Made by a program: the position numbers and the translations under genes. From Myxococcaceae bacterium JPH2 (lineage in GTDB: Bacteria; Myxococcota; Myxococcia; Myxococcales; Myxococcaceae): a DNA stretch of 64,000 bases. The stretch lies in assembly GCA_016458225.1 (NCBI GenBank), contig JAEMGR010000009.1, positions 1-64,000 on the forward strand, in the 5' to 3' direction. Shown here piece after piece: positions 1-8,975 of this stretch (position 1 is the stretch's first letter; each line of letters opens with the position of its first letter). The notes under the pieces are model-generated. The model did no database searches. It was not told the DNA's origin and worked only from the letters and a program-made list of their open reading frames with translations.

Positions 1-1
1 C

Positions 2-1246
2 GTTCCCTCCGGCACGCCTCCGACTCTCGACGCCCTGCGTGTGCACCTGAGACTCCAGCTGCCCGAGTACATGGTGCCCTCCGGCTTCGTCTTCCTCGAC
101 TCGCTCCCCCTCTCTCCCAACGGCAAGGTCGACCGCCGCGCGCTCCCCGCGCCTCGGGCCGAGGAGCGCATCACACGAGAGCGACTCGCGCCTCGCGACA
201 CCGTGGAGCAACAGCTCGCGCGAATCTGGGAGGAAATACTCGGCGCGAGCGCGCTCGACGTGCGCGACAACTTCTTCGACCTGGGAGGGCACTCCCTGCT
301 CGCGGTGACGGTGATGGCGCGCATCCGCGAGGCCATGGGACGCCGTCTGCCCTTGGCGGCGCTGTTCCGCGCGCCGACGATCGAAGCACTCGCCGCGCTG
401 ATGCGAGACGCCCACGCCGAGGTCCACACCTCGCTCGTGCCCTTCGGTGGCACAACGACGGGAGCGCGACCGCCGCTCTTCTTCATCCACCCCGTGGGTG
501 GCGGCGTCCTCTGCTACGCGGAGCTGGCACGACTGCTGGGCCCGGATCAGCCGTTCTACGGACTCCAGGCGCGCGGGCTCGACGGCACCAGCGCCCCCCG
601 TGAGAGCATCGAGTCGCTCGCGACGGCCTACGTGAAGGCCATCCAGGAGGTTCAGCCCCACGGTCCCTACACCTTGGGCGGGTGGTCACTCGGAGGCGTC
701 ATCGCCTACGAGATGGCGCGCCAGCTCCGAGCGCAAGGCGAGCAGGTGGCCCGCGTGGTCCTCATCGACGCCTACGCGCCCACGCCGCCCCACGCGACGG
801 ATCCGGAACCGGATTCGCTCCAGCGGCTCGCCATGTTCGCGAGAGACTTGATGGGCCTGTCCCTGGCGAACCTGGACCTGGGCGCCGCGCTGCGCGCGGA
901 CCTGGAGCCTGAGGCCCTCATGAAGGTCATGCTGGAGGAGGCCGCGAAGTCCGGCGCGCTCCCGCCCGGCATGGGAGCGGACTCGCTGCGCGCGCTCTAT
1001 CGCGTGTTCGAGGCGCACCTGCGCGCCGGACGGAGCTACATCGCTCGCGCCAGCTCGGGGCCCGTGATGCTGCTCAAGGCCACGGAGACGCCAACGGACC
1101 TGCCCCAGGATGGAGGCTGGTCCGCGCTCGTGGGCGCCGAGTTGGAGGTGCACACCGTGCCAGGCGACCACTACAGCCTGCTGAAGGCCCCCGCGGTCGA
1201 GGAGCTGGCACGGAGGCTCAGGGAAGCGCTCGGGGCGTCACGCTGA
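2..1246 (+). CDS. NRPS terminal module, C-terminal fragment (A-domain tail, PCP, thioesterase)
   Basis: This is the 3' end of a non-ribosomal peptide synthetase; the open frame enters from the left edge, so the start is outside the window. Seen: the end of an adenylation domain (LPEYMVPSGF, then the A10 motif NGKVDR with its conserved Lys), a carrier domain with the phosphopantetheine Ser in LGGHSL (base about 293), and a type I thioesterase with the nucleophile in GWSLGG (about base 686), an Asp in VVLIDAY and a His in PGDHYSLL. A terminal thioesterase means this is the last module and releases the product by hydrolysis or cyclisation. The product cannot be predicted because the specificity-determining part of the A domain is not in the window. 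It converges on the DedA gene with a 19-bp gap. Confidence 0.95.
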   Translation, partial: VPSGTPPTLDALRVHLRLQLPEYMVPSGFVFLDSLPLSPNGKVDRRALPAPRAEERITRERLAPRDTVEQQLARIWEEILGASALDVRDNFFDLGGHSLLAVTVMARIREAMGRRLPLAALFRAPTIEALAALMRDAHAEVHTSLVPFGGTTTGARPPLFFIHPVGGGVLCYAELARLLGPDQPFYGLQARGLDGTSAPRESIESLATAYVKAIQEVQPHGPYTLGGWSLGGVIAYEMARQLRAQGEQVARVVLIDAYAPTPPHATDPEPDSLQRLAMFARDLMGLSLANLDLGAALRADLEPEALMKVMLEEAAKSGALPPGMGADSLRALYRVFEAHLRAGRSYIARASSGPVMLLKATETPTDLPQDGGWSALVGAELEVHTVPGDHYSLLKAPAVEELARRLREALGASR

Positions 1247-1265
1247 CGCCCACGCGAGCGCGGGA

Positions 1266-2069
1266 CTACTTCTGAAGCTCTCGGAGCGGATCCGCCGAGG
1301 TCCGCTCCGAGGAGACATCGAAGAAGGAGCTGCTGCTGGGCGCGCGCGAGGACGCCACCGTGTTCGGCCCGCTGGGCTCGACCTTCGTCGAGGACGCCAT
1401 CTCGGGAGGAGTCGACACGGGCGTGGCCTTCGCGGCCTCGGCGCGCTGGATGGCGGCGCGCCGCCGGCGCCACAGGAAGTAGCCCACGGCCAGGACCGCC
1501 AACGTCCCGAGGACCGCGACCTGCCCCTCCTTCATCTTCGAGATGACCATGTCCAGCTCGCTGCCGAAGTGGAAGCCCAGCCAGACGAAGACAGGCGCGG
1601 ACAGGAGCGCGGCCAGCCCATCCCAGAAGATGAAGCGCCAGTACGGCATGCCCACCGAGCCCGCGGTGAAGTACGTCACCGCGCGCACGCCCGGCATGAA
1701 GCGGGCAATCATGACGATCTTCTGGCCATGCGCGGTGAACAGCGACTCCACCTTCGCGCGCTTCTCCGGGGTGACGATGCGCGCGAAGAAGCCGCCCGCG
1801 CCGCCCTTCCCATCCCGCCCGATGCGCGAGCCCAACCGCCGCCCCGCCAGGTAGATGAGGCTGTCGCCCGCGAGGATGCCGAGGAAGCCCACCGCCATCA
1901 TGATGGGCAGGCTGGCGGCGCCCTTGTGCGCGAGGAAGCCTCCCAGGATGAGCGAGATGTCTTCCGGAAGAGGAACCCCCAGGCCGCACGCCACCAGGAT
2001 GCCGAACACCGTGGCGTAGGCGATGAACCCCTGTGAGTTTCCCAGCAGCTGGGTGAGCAGATTCTCCAC
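1266..2069 (-). CDS. DedA-family inner-membrane protein
   Basis: A 267-residue polytopic membrane protein of the DedA (SNARE-associated/VTT) family, whose members act in envelope homeostasis and in undecaprenyl-phosphate or lipid recycling. Seen: the early family motif GVPLPEDISLILGG, the signature ARFMPGVRAVTYFTAG, several hydrophobic segments, then RRRRR and a Ser/Thr/Pro-rich cytosolic tail of about 50 residues that is longer than in typical family members. I chose the GTG at 2069 (VENLLTQ), 16 bp after the upstream gene's stop. An upstream ATG at 2165 would overlap that gene by 80 bp and add a non-conserved Arg-rich leader. Confidence 0.85.
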   Translation of the reverse strand: MENLLTQLLGNSQGFIAYATVFGILVACGLGVPLPEDISLILGGFLAHKGAASLPIMMAVGFLGILAGDSLIYLAGRRLGSRIGRDGKGGAGGFFARIVTPEKRAKVESLFTAHGQKIVMIARFMPGVRAVTYFTAGSVGMPYWRFIFWDGLAALLSAPVFVWLGFHFGSELDMVISKMKEGQVAVLGTLAVLAVGYFLWRRRRAAIQRAEAAKATPVSTPPEMASSTKVEPSGPNTVASSRAPSSSSFFDVSSERTSADPLRELQK

Positions 2070-2085
2070 GCGTCGTTCCGTCCGT

Positions 2086-3069
2086 TCACTTCCGGAGGGG
2101 GCGCGCGGAAACCACCCGAGCCAGCCCCTCCAGCGCCCAAGCCTCAACCGGGCGCGAGTCCTCAAAACTCCGAGCCAGGGCCTTCAGACCGAAGTACCCC
2201 TCCCGCCCGGCCGCCACGTAGGCCGCTTCCGGCGCTCCCGTGGCTGACAGCGCCAGGGCGCGGCTGAGCAGCGCTACACCGAATTCTCCCACCGTCTCCT
2301 CGCGAGCCCCCTGCGCCCGAGCCTCCCGCAGCACCGCCGCGCCCGCTGTCCACCGTGCCTCTAACTGCCTGCCTACCCGCTCCGCCAGCACCTGTGCGGC
2401 CCAGGCACGCACCAGGCACTCGGCGCTCGGTGGCTCCCCAGGCCCCACCACGATCCGCCACCCTGCCCCTACTTTGGCCCCCCAGCACTCACCTTTGGCA
2501 CCCAACAGAGTAACCACAAGCTGAACCGGGGGCTTGCCCTCGGGAAGGGCGAGCAGGCGTGCGGCCCGCTGGAGCGGCGCATCCACCACGGGCAGCCACT
2601 GACGCTGAGCGGCCCGATGCGCCTCGAAGGTCTGCTCGCGGAGCGCCCGAAGGGGCCACTCCGCCTCCGCCCGAATCAACACGTCGTCGAGACCTGCCAG
2701 GTCGGAGGACTCCGTGTCACCCAGCACATGCCCCACGTAATCCCTTAAGCGCCGGGGGTGTGCGTCGAAAAGGGCCTCGGCCTGCGCCAAGGCGGCCGGG
2801 GGAGCGGCGCGGAGGGCCTCGCGAACGGCGCTCCGAGCAGGCCCGAAGTCATGCGCGCGGACGGGATGGTCGCGAAGCACCGGCGCGTCGTCGTAGCCCG
2901 CGCGATTGAGCAGCGCGAACAGGGAGAACACGCGGTCGTCCGAGCGGATTTCGATGCCACCGGGAGACCAGACGCTGGCGAACCAGTCCGAGTCCGTGCC
3001 CGTCGCACGCGCGCTGCCGGGCCCTAGGGCCACGAGCAGGACGGAGGACACCAAGACACGCAGACGCAT
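2086..3069 (-). CDS. Secreted protein of unknown function
   Basis: Unrecognised 327-residue protein. The N-terminus is a clear Sec signal peptide (MRLRVLVSSVLLVALGPGSARA) with probable cleavage after ARA. The rest is Ala/Arg/Leu-rich and looks helical, with no metal or catalytic motif that I can name. I chose the ATG at 3069 because it begins directly with the signal peptide; a GTG seven codons upstream is possible. The last codons lie 16 bp before the DedA start, so the two may be co-transcribed. Function unknown. Confidence 0.7.
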   Translation of the reverse strand: MRLRVLVSSVLLVALGPGSARATGTDSDWFASVWSPGGIEIRSDDRVFSLFALLNRAGYDDAPVLRDHPVRAHDFGPARSAVREALRAAPPAALAQAEALFDAHPRRLRDYVGHVLGDTESSDLAGLDDVLIRAEAEWPLRALREQTFEAHRAAQRQWLPVVDAPLQRAARLLALPEGKPPVQLVVTLLGAKGECWGAKVGAGWRIVVGPGEPPSAECLVRAWAAQVLAERVGRQLEARWTAGAAVLREARAQGAREETVGEFGVALLSRALALSATGAPEAAYVAAGREGYFGLKALARSFEDSRPVEAWALEGLARVVSARPLRK

Positions 3070-3136
3070 GAGCGGAGCACACGCTAACACGGCAAGCGTA
3101 CAGGCAGGCTGGCGAAACGCGCGCCGCGCGAAGGCT

Positions 3137-3607
3137 TCAAGCCGCGGGGGCCTTGGTGATGAGCGTGCGGAGCATGTCGCGGTTGTCGCGCGCCTTCGTC
3201 CCGAAGTGGCTGACGATTCCCATCAGCAACTTGATGCAGGCCTGGGGCTTGGAGACGAGCAGCTTCTGGAAGTCCGCGTAGCGGATCTCCAGGGCCGACA
3301 CATCGGACACGGCCGTGGCCGAGCACAGCCGCTCGCCCTTCTGCACGAGCGCGAGCTCCCCGAGCGGCTCCCCTGCCCCCACCTCGCCCAGTGACACGTC
3401 GTCGCCCGACACGCTCTTGGCGCTCAGCCGGACCGCGCCCTCACCGACAATCAGCAACGACTCGCCCGGCTTGCCCTCGGTAAACAAGACCGTGCCCTTG
3501 GGAAACGCCCGAGTCACCGCCACCCCCGCGAAGATCTGGATGCCGGTATCGGTGAAGCCCTTGAAGAGCGGGCACGCCTTGAGGGTCGTCTCGGGAACGA
3601 GAGGCAT
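3137..3607 (-). CDS. Single-domain cyclic-nucleotide-binding (CRP/cNMP fold) protein
   Basis: A 156-residue protein that is nearly all one cNMP-binding beta-roll: FPKGTVLFTEGKPGESLLIV, then GEPLGELALVQKGERLCSAT in the position of the phosphate-binding cassette. The canonical cassette reads FGE..L...PRxA(T/S); here the Phe is Leu and the phosphate-contacting Arg is not in the canonical place, so cyclic-nucleotide binding is uncertain. There is no HTH, so it is not a CRP-type transcription factor but probably a stand-alone sensor or scaffold. ATG 3607 is preceded by AGGA at about -10. Confidence 0.8.
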   Translation of the reverse strand: MPLVPETTLKACPLFKGFTDTGIQIFAGVAVTRAFPKGTVLFTEGKPGESLLIVGEGAVRLSAKSVSGDDVSLGEVGAGEPLGELALVQKGERLCSATAVSDVSALEIRYADFQKLLVSKPQACIKLLMGIVSHFGTKARDNRDMLRTLITKAPAA

Positions 3608-3639
3608 GGGAGTGTTCCTAACACGCACCAACGGTCGCG

Positions 3640-4155
3640 TCAGCGACTGGCACGGTGCTCGGCGGCAGTGTGCACGTAGTGGTGCGAGGACAAGACGAGG
3701 AACTCCCGCTCTGCCTCCGTCAGCGGGCGCTTGACCTTGCCGGGTGAGCCCACCACCAACGAGCCCGGGGGCACCTTCGTGCCGGGCGTCAGCAGCGTCC
3801 CCGCGCCGATGATGCACTCATCGCCAATCTCGACGCCGTCCATGACGATGGCGCCCATGCCCACCAGCACGCGGTTGCCGATGATGCAGCCGTGGAGGAT
3901 CACGCGGTGGCCCACCGTCACGTCATCCCCCACCTGGGTGGCGTAGGAGTCCGCGGTGACGTGGACCATGGTGAGGTCCTGGATGTTGGTGCGCTTGCCA
4001 ATGCGGATGGGATTCACGTCCCCGCGCATGACGGCGTTGAACCAGACCGAGGAGTCCTCGCCCAGCTCCACATCACCAATCACCTGCGCCGAGTCCTCGA
4101 CGAAGCAGCTCGGGTGGACGCGCGGGAGCATCCCGCGAAACGGCCTCAACGCCAT
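3640..4155 (-). CDS. Gamma-carbonic-anhydrase-like hexapeptide-repeat protein
   Basis: A 171-residue left-handed beta-helix protein of the YrdA/PaaY/gamma-carbonic anhydrase family. Seen: hexapeptide repeats through most of the length and the three zinc-ligand histidines in family spacing (H65 in MVHVT, H83 in VGHRV, H88 in ILHGC), then a C-terminal helix. Such trimers bind zinc; some hydrate CO2 and others have thioesterase or unknown activity, so the reaction is not certain. An excellent Shine-Dalgarno (AGGAGGTG) precedes ATG 4155. It follows miaB by 39 bp on the same strand. Confidence 0.9.
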   Translation of the reverse strand: MALRPFRGMLPRVHPSCFVEDSAQVIGDVELGEDSSVWFNAVMRGDVNPIRIGKRTNIQDLTMVHVTADSYATQVGDDVTVGHRVILHGCIIGNRVLVGMGAIVMDGVEIGDECIIGAGTLLTPGTKVPPGSLVVGSPGKVKRPLTEAEREFLVLSSHHYVHTAAEHRASR

Positions 4156-4194
4156 GGAGACACCTCCTGGAACTGGGACAGCGGACGACGGGCT

Positions 4195-5580
4195 TCAGGC
4201 CTCGGCGACCACGCAGGTCTGCGGCTCGACGGGGTCCTCGACGGGCGCCACGGTGGGGCCCTGGAGCACCGCCACCTGCTTGCCGGCGAGCTGGTTGGGC
4301 GTGGAGCGCTCCACCAGCACCTTCACGATGGCGCCGGCCAGCGCGTCGCCCTCGAAGTTCACGGTGCGGTTCTCCGGCGTGCGGCCGAAGCGCTTGGTGG
4401 CGTCGTACTTGGAATGGCCCTCCACCAGCACCTCGACCTCCGAGCCCACCAGCGCCGCGGTGTACTCGCCGCTGATGCGCCGCTGCACCTTCTGCAGCCG
4501 CTCCAGCCGAGCCACCTTCACCTCGTGCGACACCGGACCCCAGTCGTTCTCACGCAGCGCGGCGCCCGTCTTGGGGCGCGGGCTGAAGACGAAGGAGAAC
4601 TGGTTGTCGTAGCGCACCTGCTCGGTGAGCTGCATCGTCATCTCGAACTCTTCCTCGGTCTCTCCGGGGAAGCCCACGATGATGTCGGTGGTGACGGCGA
4701 TGCCGGGGCGCGCCTCGCGCAGCTTCGCCAGCCGCTCCAGGTACTGCACCACGGTGTAGTCGCGCCGCATCATCTTCAGGATGCGATCGCTCCCGCACTG
4801 CACGGGCAGGTGGAAGTGCGGGCAGATCTTCGGCTGCGTGCGGAACGCCTCGATGAGCTCGTCGGACAGGTCGTGCGGGTGGCTGGTGGTGAAGCGCACG
4901 CGCTCGATGCCCGGCACCTCGGCGGTGCGCAGCAGCAACTGCGCGAAGCTAATGCCGCCCTGGTACGAGTTCACGTTCTGCCCGATGAGCGTCACCTCGC
5001 GCACGCCCACGCGCGCCAGGTCCGCGACCTCCAGCAGCACGTCGGTGAAGCCTCGGCTCACCTCGCGGCCGCGCGTGTGCGGCACCACGCAGAACGAGCA
5101 GACGTTGTCGCAGCCCTTCATCACCGTGACGAACTCGGTGACCTTGCCGCGGGACGTCTCCGCGTCCGCGCGAGGGAAGACGTACTCCTCGGAGTCCACG
5201 AAGGCCGTCTCCACCACGCGCTCGCGCTCGTTCTCCACGCGGCCGATGATCTCCGGCAGCTTCGCGATGTTGTCCGGGCCGAAGACGAAGTCGAGGTACG
5301 GCACCTTCTTCAGCAGCTTGTCCTTCTCCTGCTGGGCCACGCACCCGCCCACGCCGATGAGCGCCTTGCGGCTGGCCTTGACCGTGCGGTAGCGCCCCAG
5401 CGCGGACAGCATCTTGTCCTCGGCCTTCTCACGGATGGCGCAGGTGTTGAGGATGATGAGGTCCGCGTTGTCCGGCACCGGGGTCGGCTCGTAGGACATC
5501 TTCGCCAGCGCCTCGCTCATGCGGAGCGAGTCATTGACGTTCATCTGGCAGCCGAAGGTGTGGATGAAGTAGCGCTTCAT
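4195..5580 (-). CDS. miaB: tRNA-2-methylthio-N6-dimethylallyladenosine synthase MiaB
   Basis: A 461-residue radical-SAM methylthiotransferase that adds the 2-methylthio group to i6A37 of tRNAs reading UNN codons. Seen: the N-terminal MTTase domain with cysteines for the auxiliary cluster (FGCQMN, NTCAIRE, GGCVAQ), the radical SAM CxxxCxxC in CDNVCSFC, PHTRGRE typical of MiaB, and a C-terminal TRAM domain with VEVLVEGHSK. Length and motifs fit MiaB rather than RimO. ATG 5580 begins at the conserved MKRYFIHTFGCQ; a TTG 11 codons upstream is less likely. Confidence 0.96.
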   Translation of the reverse strand: MKRYFIHTFGCQMNVNDSLRMSEALAKMSYEPTPVPDNADLIILNTCAIREKAEDKMLSALGRYRTVKASRKALIGVGGCVAQQEKDKLLKKVPYLDFVFGPDNIAKLPEIIGRVENERERVVETAFVDSEEYVFPRADAETSRGKVTEFVTVMKGCDNVCSFCVVPHTRGREVSRGFTDVLLEVADLARVGVREVTLIGQNVNSYQGGISFAQLLLRTAEVPGIERVRFTTSHPHDLSDELIEAFRTQPKICPHFHLPVQCGSDRILKMMRRDYTVVQYLERLAKLREARPGIAVTTDIIVGFPGETEEEFEMTMQLTEQVRYDNQFSFVFSPRPKTGAALRENDWGPVSHEVKVARLERLQKVQRRISGEYTAALVGSEVEVLVEGHSKYDATKRFGRTPENRTVNFEGDALAGAIVKVLVERSTPNQLAGKQVAVLQGPTVAPVEDPVEPQTCVVAEA

Positions 5581-5668
5581 GGGGTGGCTCTGGGTCTGGA
5601 CGGGCCCTGTCAAATCGGGCCCTTATGCGATGGCCGGGGCGGGATTGCAACCCGACGGGCGGAGGGCT

Positions 5669-6193
5669 TCATCCCCGGCTGAGCAGTTGCGTCAGCCGGA
5701 TGTGGAGGGCCAGGAGCTGGGCCTCGCGCTGGCGCAGGAGCGCCATGGGGGTCTCACCGTAGCGCCGGGCCAGGTTGTCGGTGGCGTGCTCCTGCTTGGC
5801 CACCTCCTGCTGGAGCCGCGCGCGCAGCTCGGGGGCGTCCGGGGTGTCCAGGGACTGCATCCGGGCCAGCCGCTCCCGGAGCTGCGCCACCGACCAGCGC
5901 CGGCCGCAGAAGGCGCGCAAGAGGGCCATGCCGGACTCCACCACCTGGGGCGTCAGGCCGCTGACGCGCACGCCCTCGGTGTGGGCGCGAGCCATGGCCT
6001 CGGCGTCACTCAGCAGGCCCACGTTCTCCAGGAAGGTCTCCTGGAAGCGGATCAGGGCCTCAAGCATCGCCTCATCCATCGGCAGGGCCGCCATGCGCAG
6101 CGTGCGATCATCCGCCGCCAAGAGGTCCGTGCCGGACGACTCCCGGTTGCGCACGTCCTGATACGAGAGGTCGTCGAAGATGGAGGGGGCCAT
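5669..6193 (-). CDS. Helical protein of unknown function downstream of a vWA/CoxE protein
   Basis: Unrecognised 174-residue cytosolic protein, predominantly helical, with a Gln/Arg/Leu-rich C-terminal half (VAKQEHATDNLARR, then REAQLLALHIRLTQLL) that could form coiled coil. No signal peptide, membrane segment or catalytic motif. ATG 6193 starts 32 bp after the vWA/CoxE stop on the same strand, so co-expression and a partnership with that protein are plausible inferences. It lies upstream of miaB with an 88-bp gap in which I see no clear element. Confidence 0.75.
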   Translation of the reverse strand: MAPSIFDDLSYQDVRNRESSGTDLLAADDRTLRMAALPMDEAMLEALIRFQETFLENVGLLSDAEAMARAHTEGVRVSGLTPQVVESGMALLRAFCGRRWSVAQLRERLARMQSLDTPDAPELRARLQQEVAKQEHATDNLARRYGETPMALLRQREAQLLALHIRLTQLLSRG

Positions 6194-6225
6194 GGAGGGT
6201 TCCCGATTCGAAAGGGGGATGGAAG

Positions 6226-7623
6226 TCAGGCGGGGACGAGCTGGTCCGCGATGCGGGCGAGGTCGGTGACGGAGGCCACCACCACCGCCTGGTGACAGTG
6301 CTTCTCGTAGGTGAGCATCTCGCTGTCGCCGATGCCCCAGTTGCCCCGCTCCTCGGGGCAGATCCACAGCAGCCGCTTGGCCTTGCGCCGCAGGTCCTTG
6401 AGCGCCCACGCGTTGTTGGGGTTGTAGTTGTTGCGGCCGTCGCCAATGACCATCACGGTGGTGCGCCGGGTGATGCTGCCCAGGTGGTCACGCGTGAAGT
6501 CCGCCAGCGCGCGCCCGTAGTTGGAGTTGGCGCTGAGCGACACGGTGCGCCCCGCGGTGGCCATGTCGATGGCCTCGTCCACGTCCAGGTCCTTGAAGTA
6601 CTGGGTCACCTCGCCCACGTCGGACACGAACACGAACGAGCGCACGCGCACGAACATCGACTGCAGCGTGTGCATGAACAGCAACATCATCCGCGACGCA
6701 TTGCGGACCGAGTCCGACACGTCGCACAGCACCACCAGCTCGGGGCGCTCCGGACGGCGCTTGCGGAACTGGGGCACCATGGGCACCCCACCCCACGGCA
6801 TGTTGCGCCGGAGCGTGCGGCGCACGTTGAGCGCGCCCTTGCGATGCGAGCGCTGCTTGCGGATGAGCCGGCTGCGCAGCTTGGCCGACAGCAGGCGCAC
6901 CGAGGCCTCCATCTGGTCCACTTCCGCCTGGGTGAGCAGGTGCAGCGGCTTCTCCTGCACGCTGTCCGTGCGGCGCCGGATGCGGGCCTCCGCCTGTCGC
7001 TTCACTTCCTGGCGCGCGGCCTCTTCAATCTTCCGCATGGCGCCAGCCACGTGCCGCGAGACGATCTCCACGCCCTCGGGGTTCACGCCGCGCGCCCGCA
7101 GCTCGTCCTCCAGCGACTTCACGTCCGAGCGCGCGCGCTCCATGCCCGCCGCCGCCAGCATCCGCCGCGAGAAGAAGCCCGCCTGCATCGGGCTCTCCAG
7201 CTGCGACAGGTCCAACTGAAGCGACGCCTGCCGGAAGATCTGCGCCAGCCGGGCCCGGTCCCCCGAGAGGATGGCCTGCGCCAGGGGCGACATCTCAGGG
7301 AGGAGCAGGTTCATCTGGTAGATGACCATCTTCAGCAGGTCACCCTCCAGGTAGCCCTCTTCCTCCAGCTGCTTGGCCAGGGACTTGTCGATGGCCTCGA
7401 AGGTGCTCGCGGCGCCGGAGAAGAAGAAGTCAAACGCGCGGTTGAACGTGTCCACGTCCAGCTCGCGCTTCACGAGCGTGGTGCGCAGCACGGAGCGGAA
7501 CAGGCTCCGACTCTTCAAGCCCACCTCGGCGGTGGCGCGCAGGGCGTCCTGGACCTCGGACGTGCTGACGCGCACGCCGTTCTGGCGGAGCACTTCGGCG
7601 AACTCGACGATGCGGGCTTCCAT
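6226..7623 (-). CDS. vWA-domain protein, CoxE/YehP-like
   Basis: A 465-residue protein with an N-terminal helical half and a C-terminal von Willebrand A domain. Seen: ELVVLCDVSDSVRNAS supplies the DxSxS MIDAS metal site, followed by VFVSDVGEVT and VMVIGDGRNN. This organisation is that of CoxE-like proteins, which work with MoxR/CoxD-type AAA+ ATPases in maturing metalloenzymes or other targets. No MoxR gene is adjacent here; the next gene downstream is an unknown helical protein. ATG 7623 lies 25 bp after the methyltransferase gene's stop, so the genes likely share a transcript. Confidence 0.88.
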   Translation of the reverse strand: MEARIVEFAEVLRQNGVRVSTSEVQDALRATAEVGLKSRSLFRSVLRTTLVKRELDVDTFNRAFDFFFSGAASTFEAIDKSLAKQLEEEGYLEGDLLKMVIYQMNLLLPEMSPLAQAILSGDRARLAQIFRQASLQLDLSQLESPMQAGFFSRRMLAAAGMERARSDVKSLEDELRARGVNPEGVEIVSRHVAGAMRKIEEAARQEVKRQAEARIRRRTDSVQEKPLHLLTQAEVDQMEASVRLLSAKLRSRLIRKQRSHRKGALNVRRTLRRNMPWGGVPMVPQFRKRRPERPELVVLCDVSDSVRNASRMMLLFMHTLQSMFVRVRSFVFVSDVGEVTQYFKDLDVDEAIDMATAGRTVSLSANSNYGRALADFTRDHLGSITRRTTVMVIGDGRNNYNPNNAWALKDLRRKAKRLLWICPEERGNWGIGDSEMLTYEKHCHQAVVVASVTDLARIADQLVPA

Positions 7624-7648
7624 GCGCCTCGGGTCCTCTCTGCTCGCG

Positions 7649-8938
7649 TCAGCGCTCGAACGACATGACGGCTTCGACGTGATGCGTCTGCGGGAACATG
7701 TCCACCACCTGCAGCGCCACGGGCCGGTAGCCCGCCGCCACCAACCCCGCCGCGTCCCGCGCGAGCGAGGCGGGATCGCACGCGACGTACACCACGCGCC
7801 GCACCCCCAACGCCGTCATCCACCCCGCGAGCCCCGGCGCACCGGTGCGCGGCGGATCCGCCAGGCACACGTCGAACCGCCGGCCCTCGGACACCAGACC
7901 GTCGCACACCTTGCGCGCATCGCCCTGGACGAAGCGCACGTTCGTCACCCCACCCTCGCGGGCGCTGCGCTGCGCGGCCTCCACGCCCACGGGCGACGTC
8001 TCCACGCCCAGCACCGACGCGGCAATCCCCGCCACGGGGAAGGTGAAGTTGCCGTTGCCCGAGTACAGCTCCAGCACGTGGTCGCCCTCGCGCACGGCCA
8101 GCTCCTGCACCGCGGACGTGACGAGCCCCACGTTGGCCTCCGCGTGCGCCTGCGCGAACGCATCCGGGCGCAGGAACATCGGCACCTCGGGCCGCAGCGG
8201 TGAGAAGGACCGCAGCGACGGGCGCCCCACCACGCGAGGCGAGCCCTCCTTCGGCACCAGCACCGCGCCCTCCAGCCGCAGCGCACGCACCGCGCCCTCG
8301 GCCGCTTCGAGGTGTCGCGCCGTCACCGGGCCCGTGAGGTTCACCGCGAACGCAGCGGCGTCTCCCTCGGCCAGCAGCAGCACCTCCTCCGCATCCTTCG
8401 CCAAGGGCTTGAGCAGGGGCGCCAGCTTCCCGGGGAGCGAAGCCAAGACGGGCGTCAGCGCGCCACACTCGGACACGGGGATGCGCTCGTGGCTGCGCCG
8501 GCCGAAGTAACCCAGCGCGCTCTTGCCCGCGAAGTGCAGCACCGCGCGCCGCCGGTAGCCCCAGTCACGCGGGGCCACCAGCAGCGGCCGCACGGTGAAG
8601 GACTCCCGAGACAAATGCCCCAGGTGCTCCAGCGTGGAGAGGACGATCTCCTGCTTCGCGGTGCGCTGCGCGGCCTCGTCCAGCTCCAGCCAGTCGCAGC
8701 CGCCACACTCACCCGCCACCGGGCAGCGAGCCGGGCGCCGGGCAGGCCCCGCGTCCACCACCTGGCGCAGGAGCCCTCGCAGCACCCGTCCCTGATGCTC
8801 CAGGTGGACGCGCACGGTGTCGCCGGGAAAGGCGCCGGGGATGAAGACGGTGCGCCCCTGCCAGGAGGCCACGCCTTCGCCGAGCTGCCCCAGGCGCTCG
8901 ATGGTCAACTCGATGGATTGTTCAGGCAACGGCAGCAT
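7649..8938 (-). CDS. rlmD: RlmD/TrmA-family RNA (uracil-5-)-methyltransferase
   Basis: A 429-residue SAM-dependent RNA m5U methyltransferase. Seen in order: an N-terminal TRAM domain (ERLGQLGEGVASWQGRTVF), an iron-sulfur cysteine cluster (RCPVAGECGGCDW), the SAM-binding loop ELYSGNGNFTFPVAG, ADPPRTGAPG, the catalytic cysteine in YVACDPASLARD, and a final HHVEAV containing the general-base Glu. Members modify U1939 or U747 of 23S rRNA or U54 of tRNA; the [4Fe-4S] cluster and TRAM domain favour RlmD-like 23S activity, but target specificity cannot be settled from sequence. Confidence 0.9.
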   Translation of the reverse strand: MLPLPEQSIELTIERLGQLGEGVASWQGRTVFIPGAFPGDTVRVHLEHQGRVLRGLLRQVVDAGPARRPARCPVAGECGGCDWLELDEAAQRTAKQEIVLSTLEHLGHLSRESFTVRPLLVAPRDWGYRRRAVLHFAGKSALGYFGRRSHERIPVSECGALTPVLASLPGKLAPLLKPLAKDAEEVLLLAEGDAAAFAVNLTGPVTARHLEAAEGAVRALRLEGAVLVPKEGSPRVVGRPSLRSFSPLRPEVPMFLRPDAFAQAHAEANVGLVTSAVQELAVREGDHVLELYSGNGNFTFPVAGIAASVLGVETSPVGVEAAQRSAREGGVTNVRFVQGDARKVCDGLVSEGRRFDVCLADPPRTGAPGLAGWMTALGVRRVVYVACDPASLARDAAGLVAAGYRPVALQVVDMFPQTHHVEAVMSFER

Positions 8939-8975
8939 TCAGGCGCTCGGCGGGTGGCGCCCAGGGCGGCCACCC

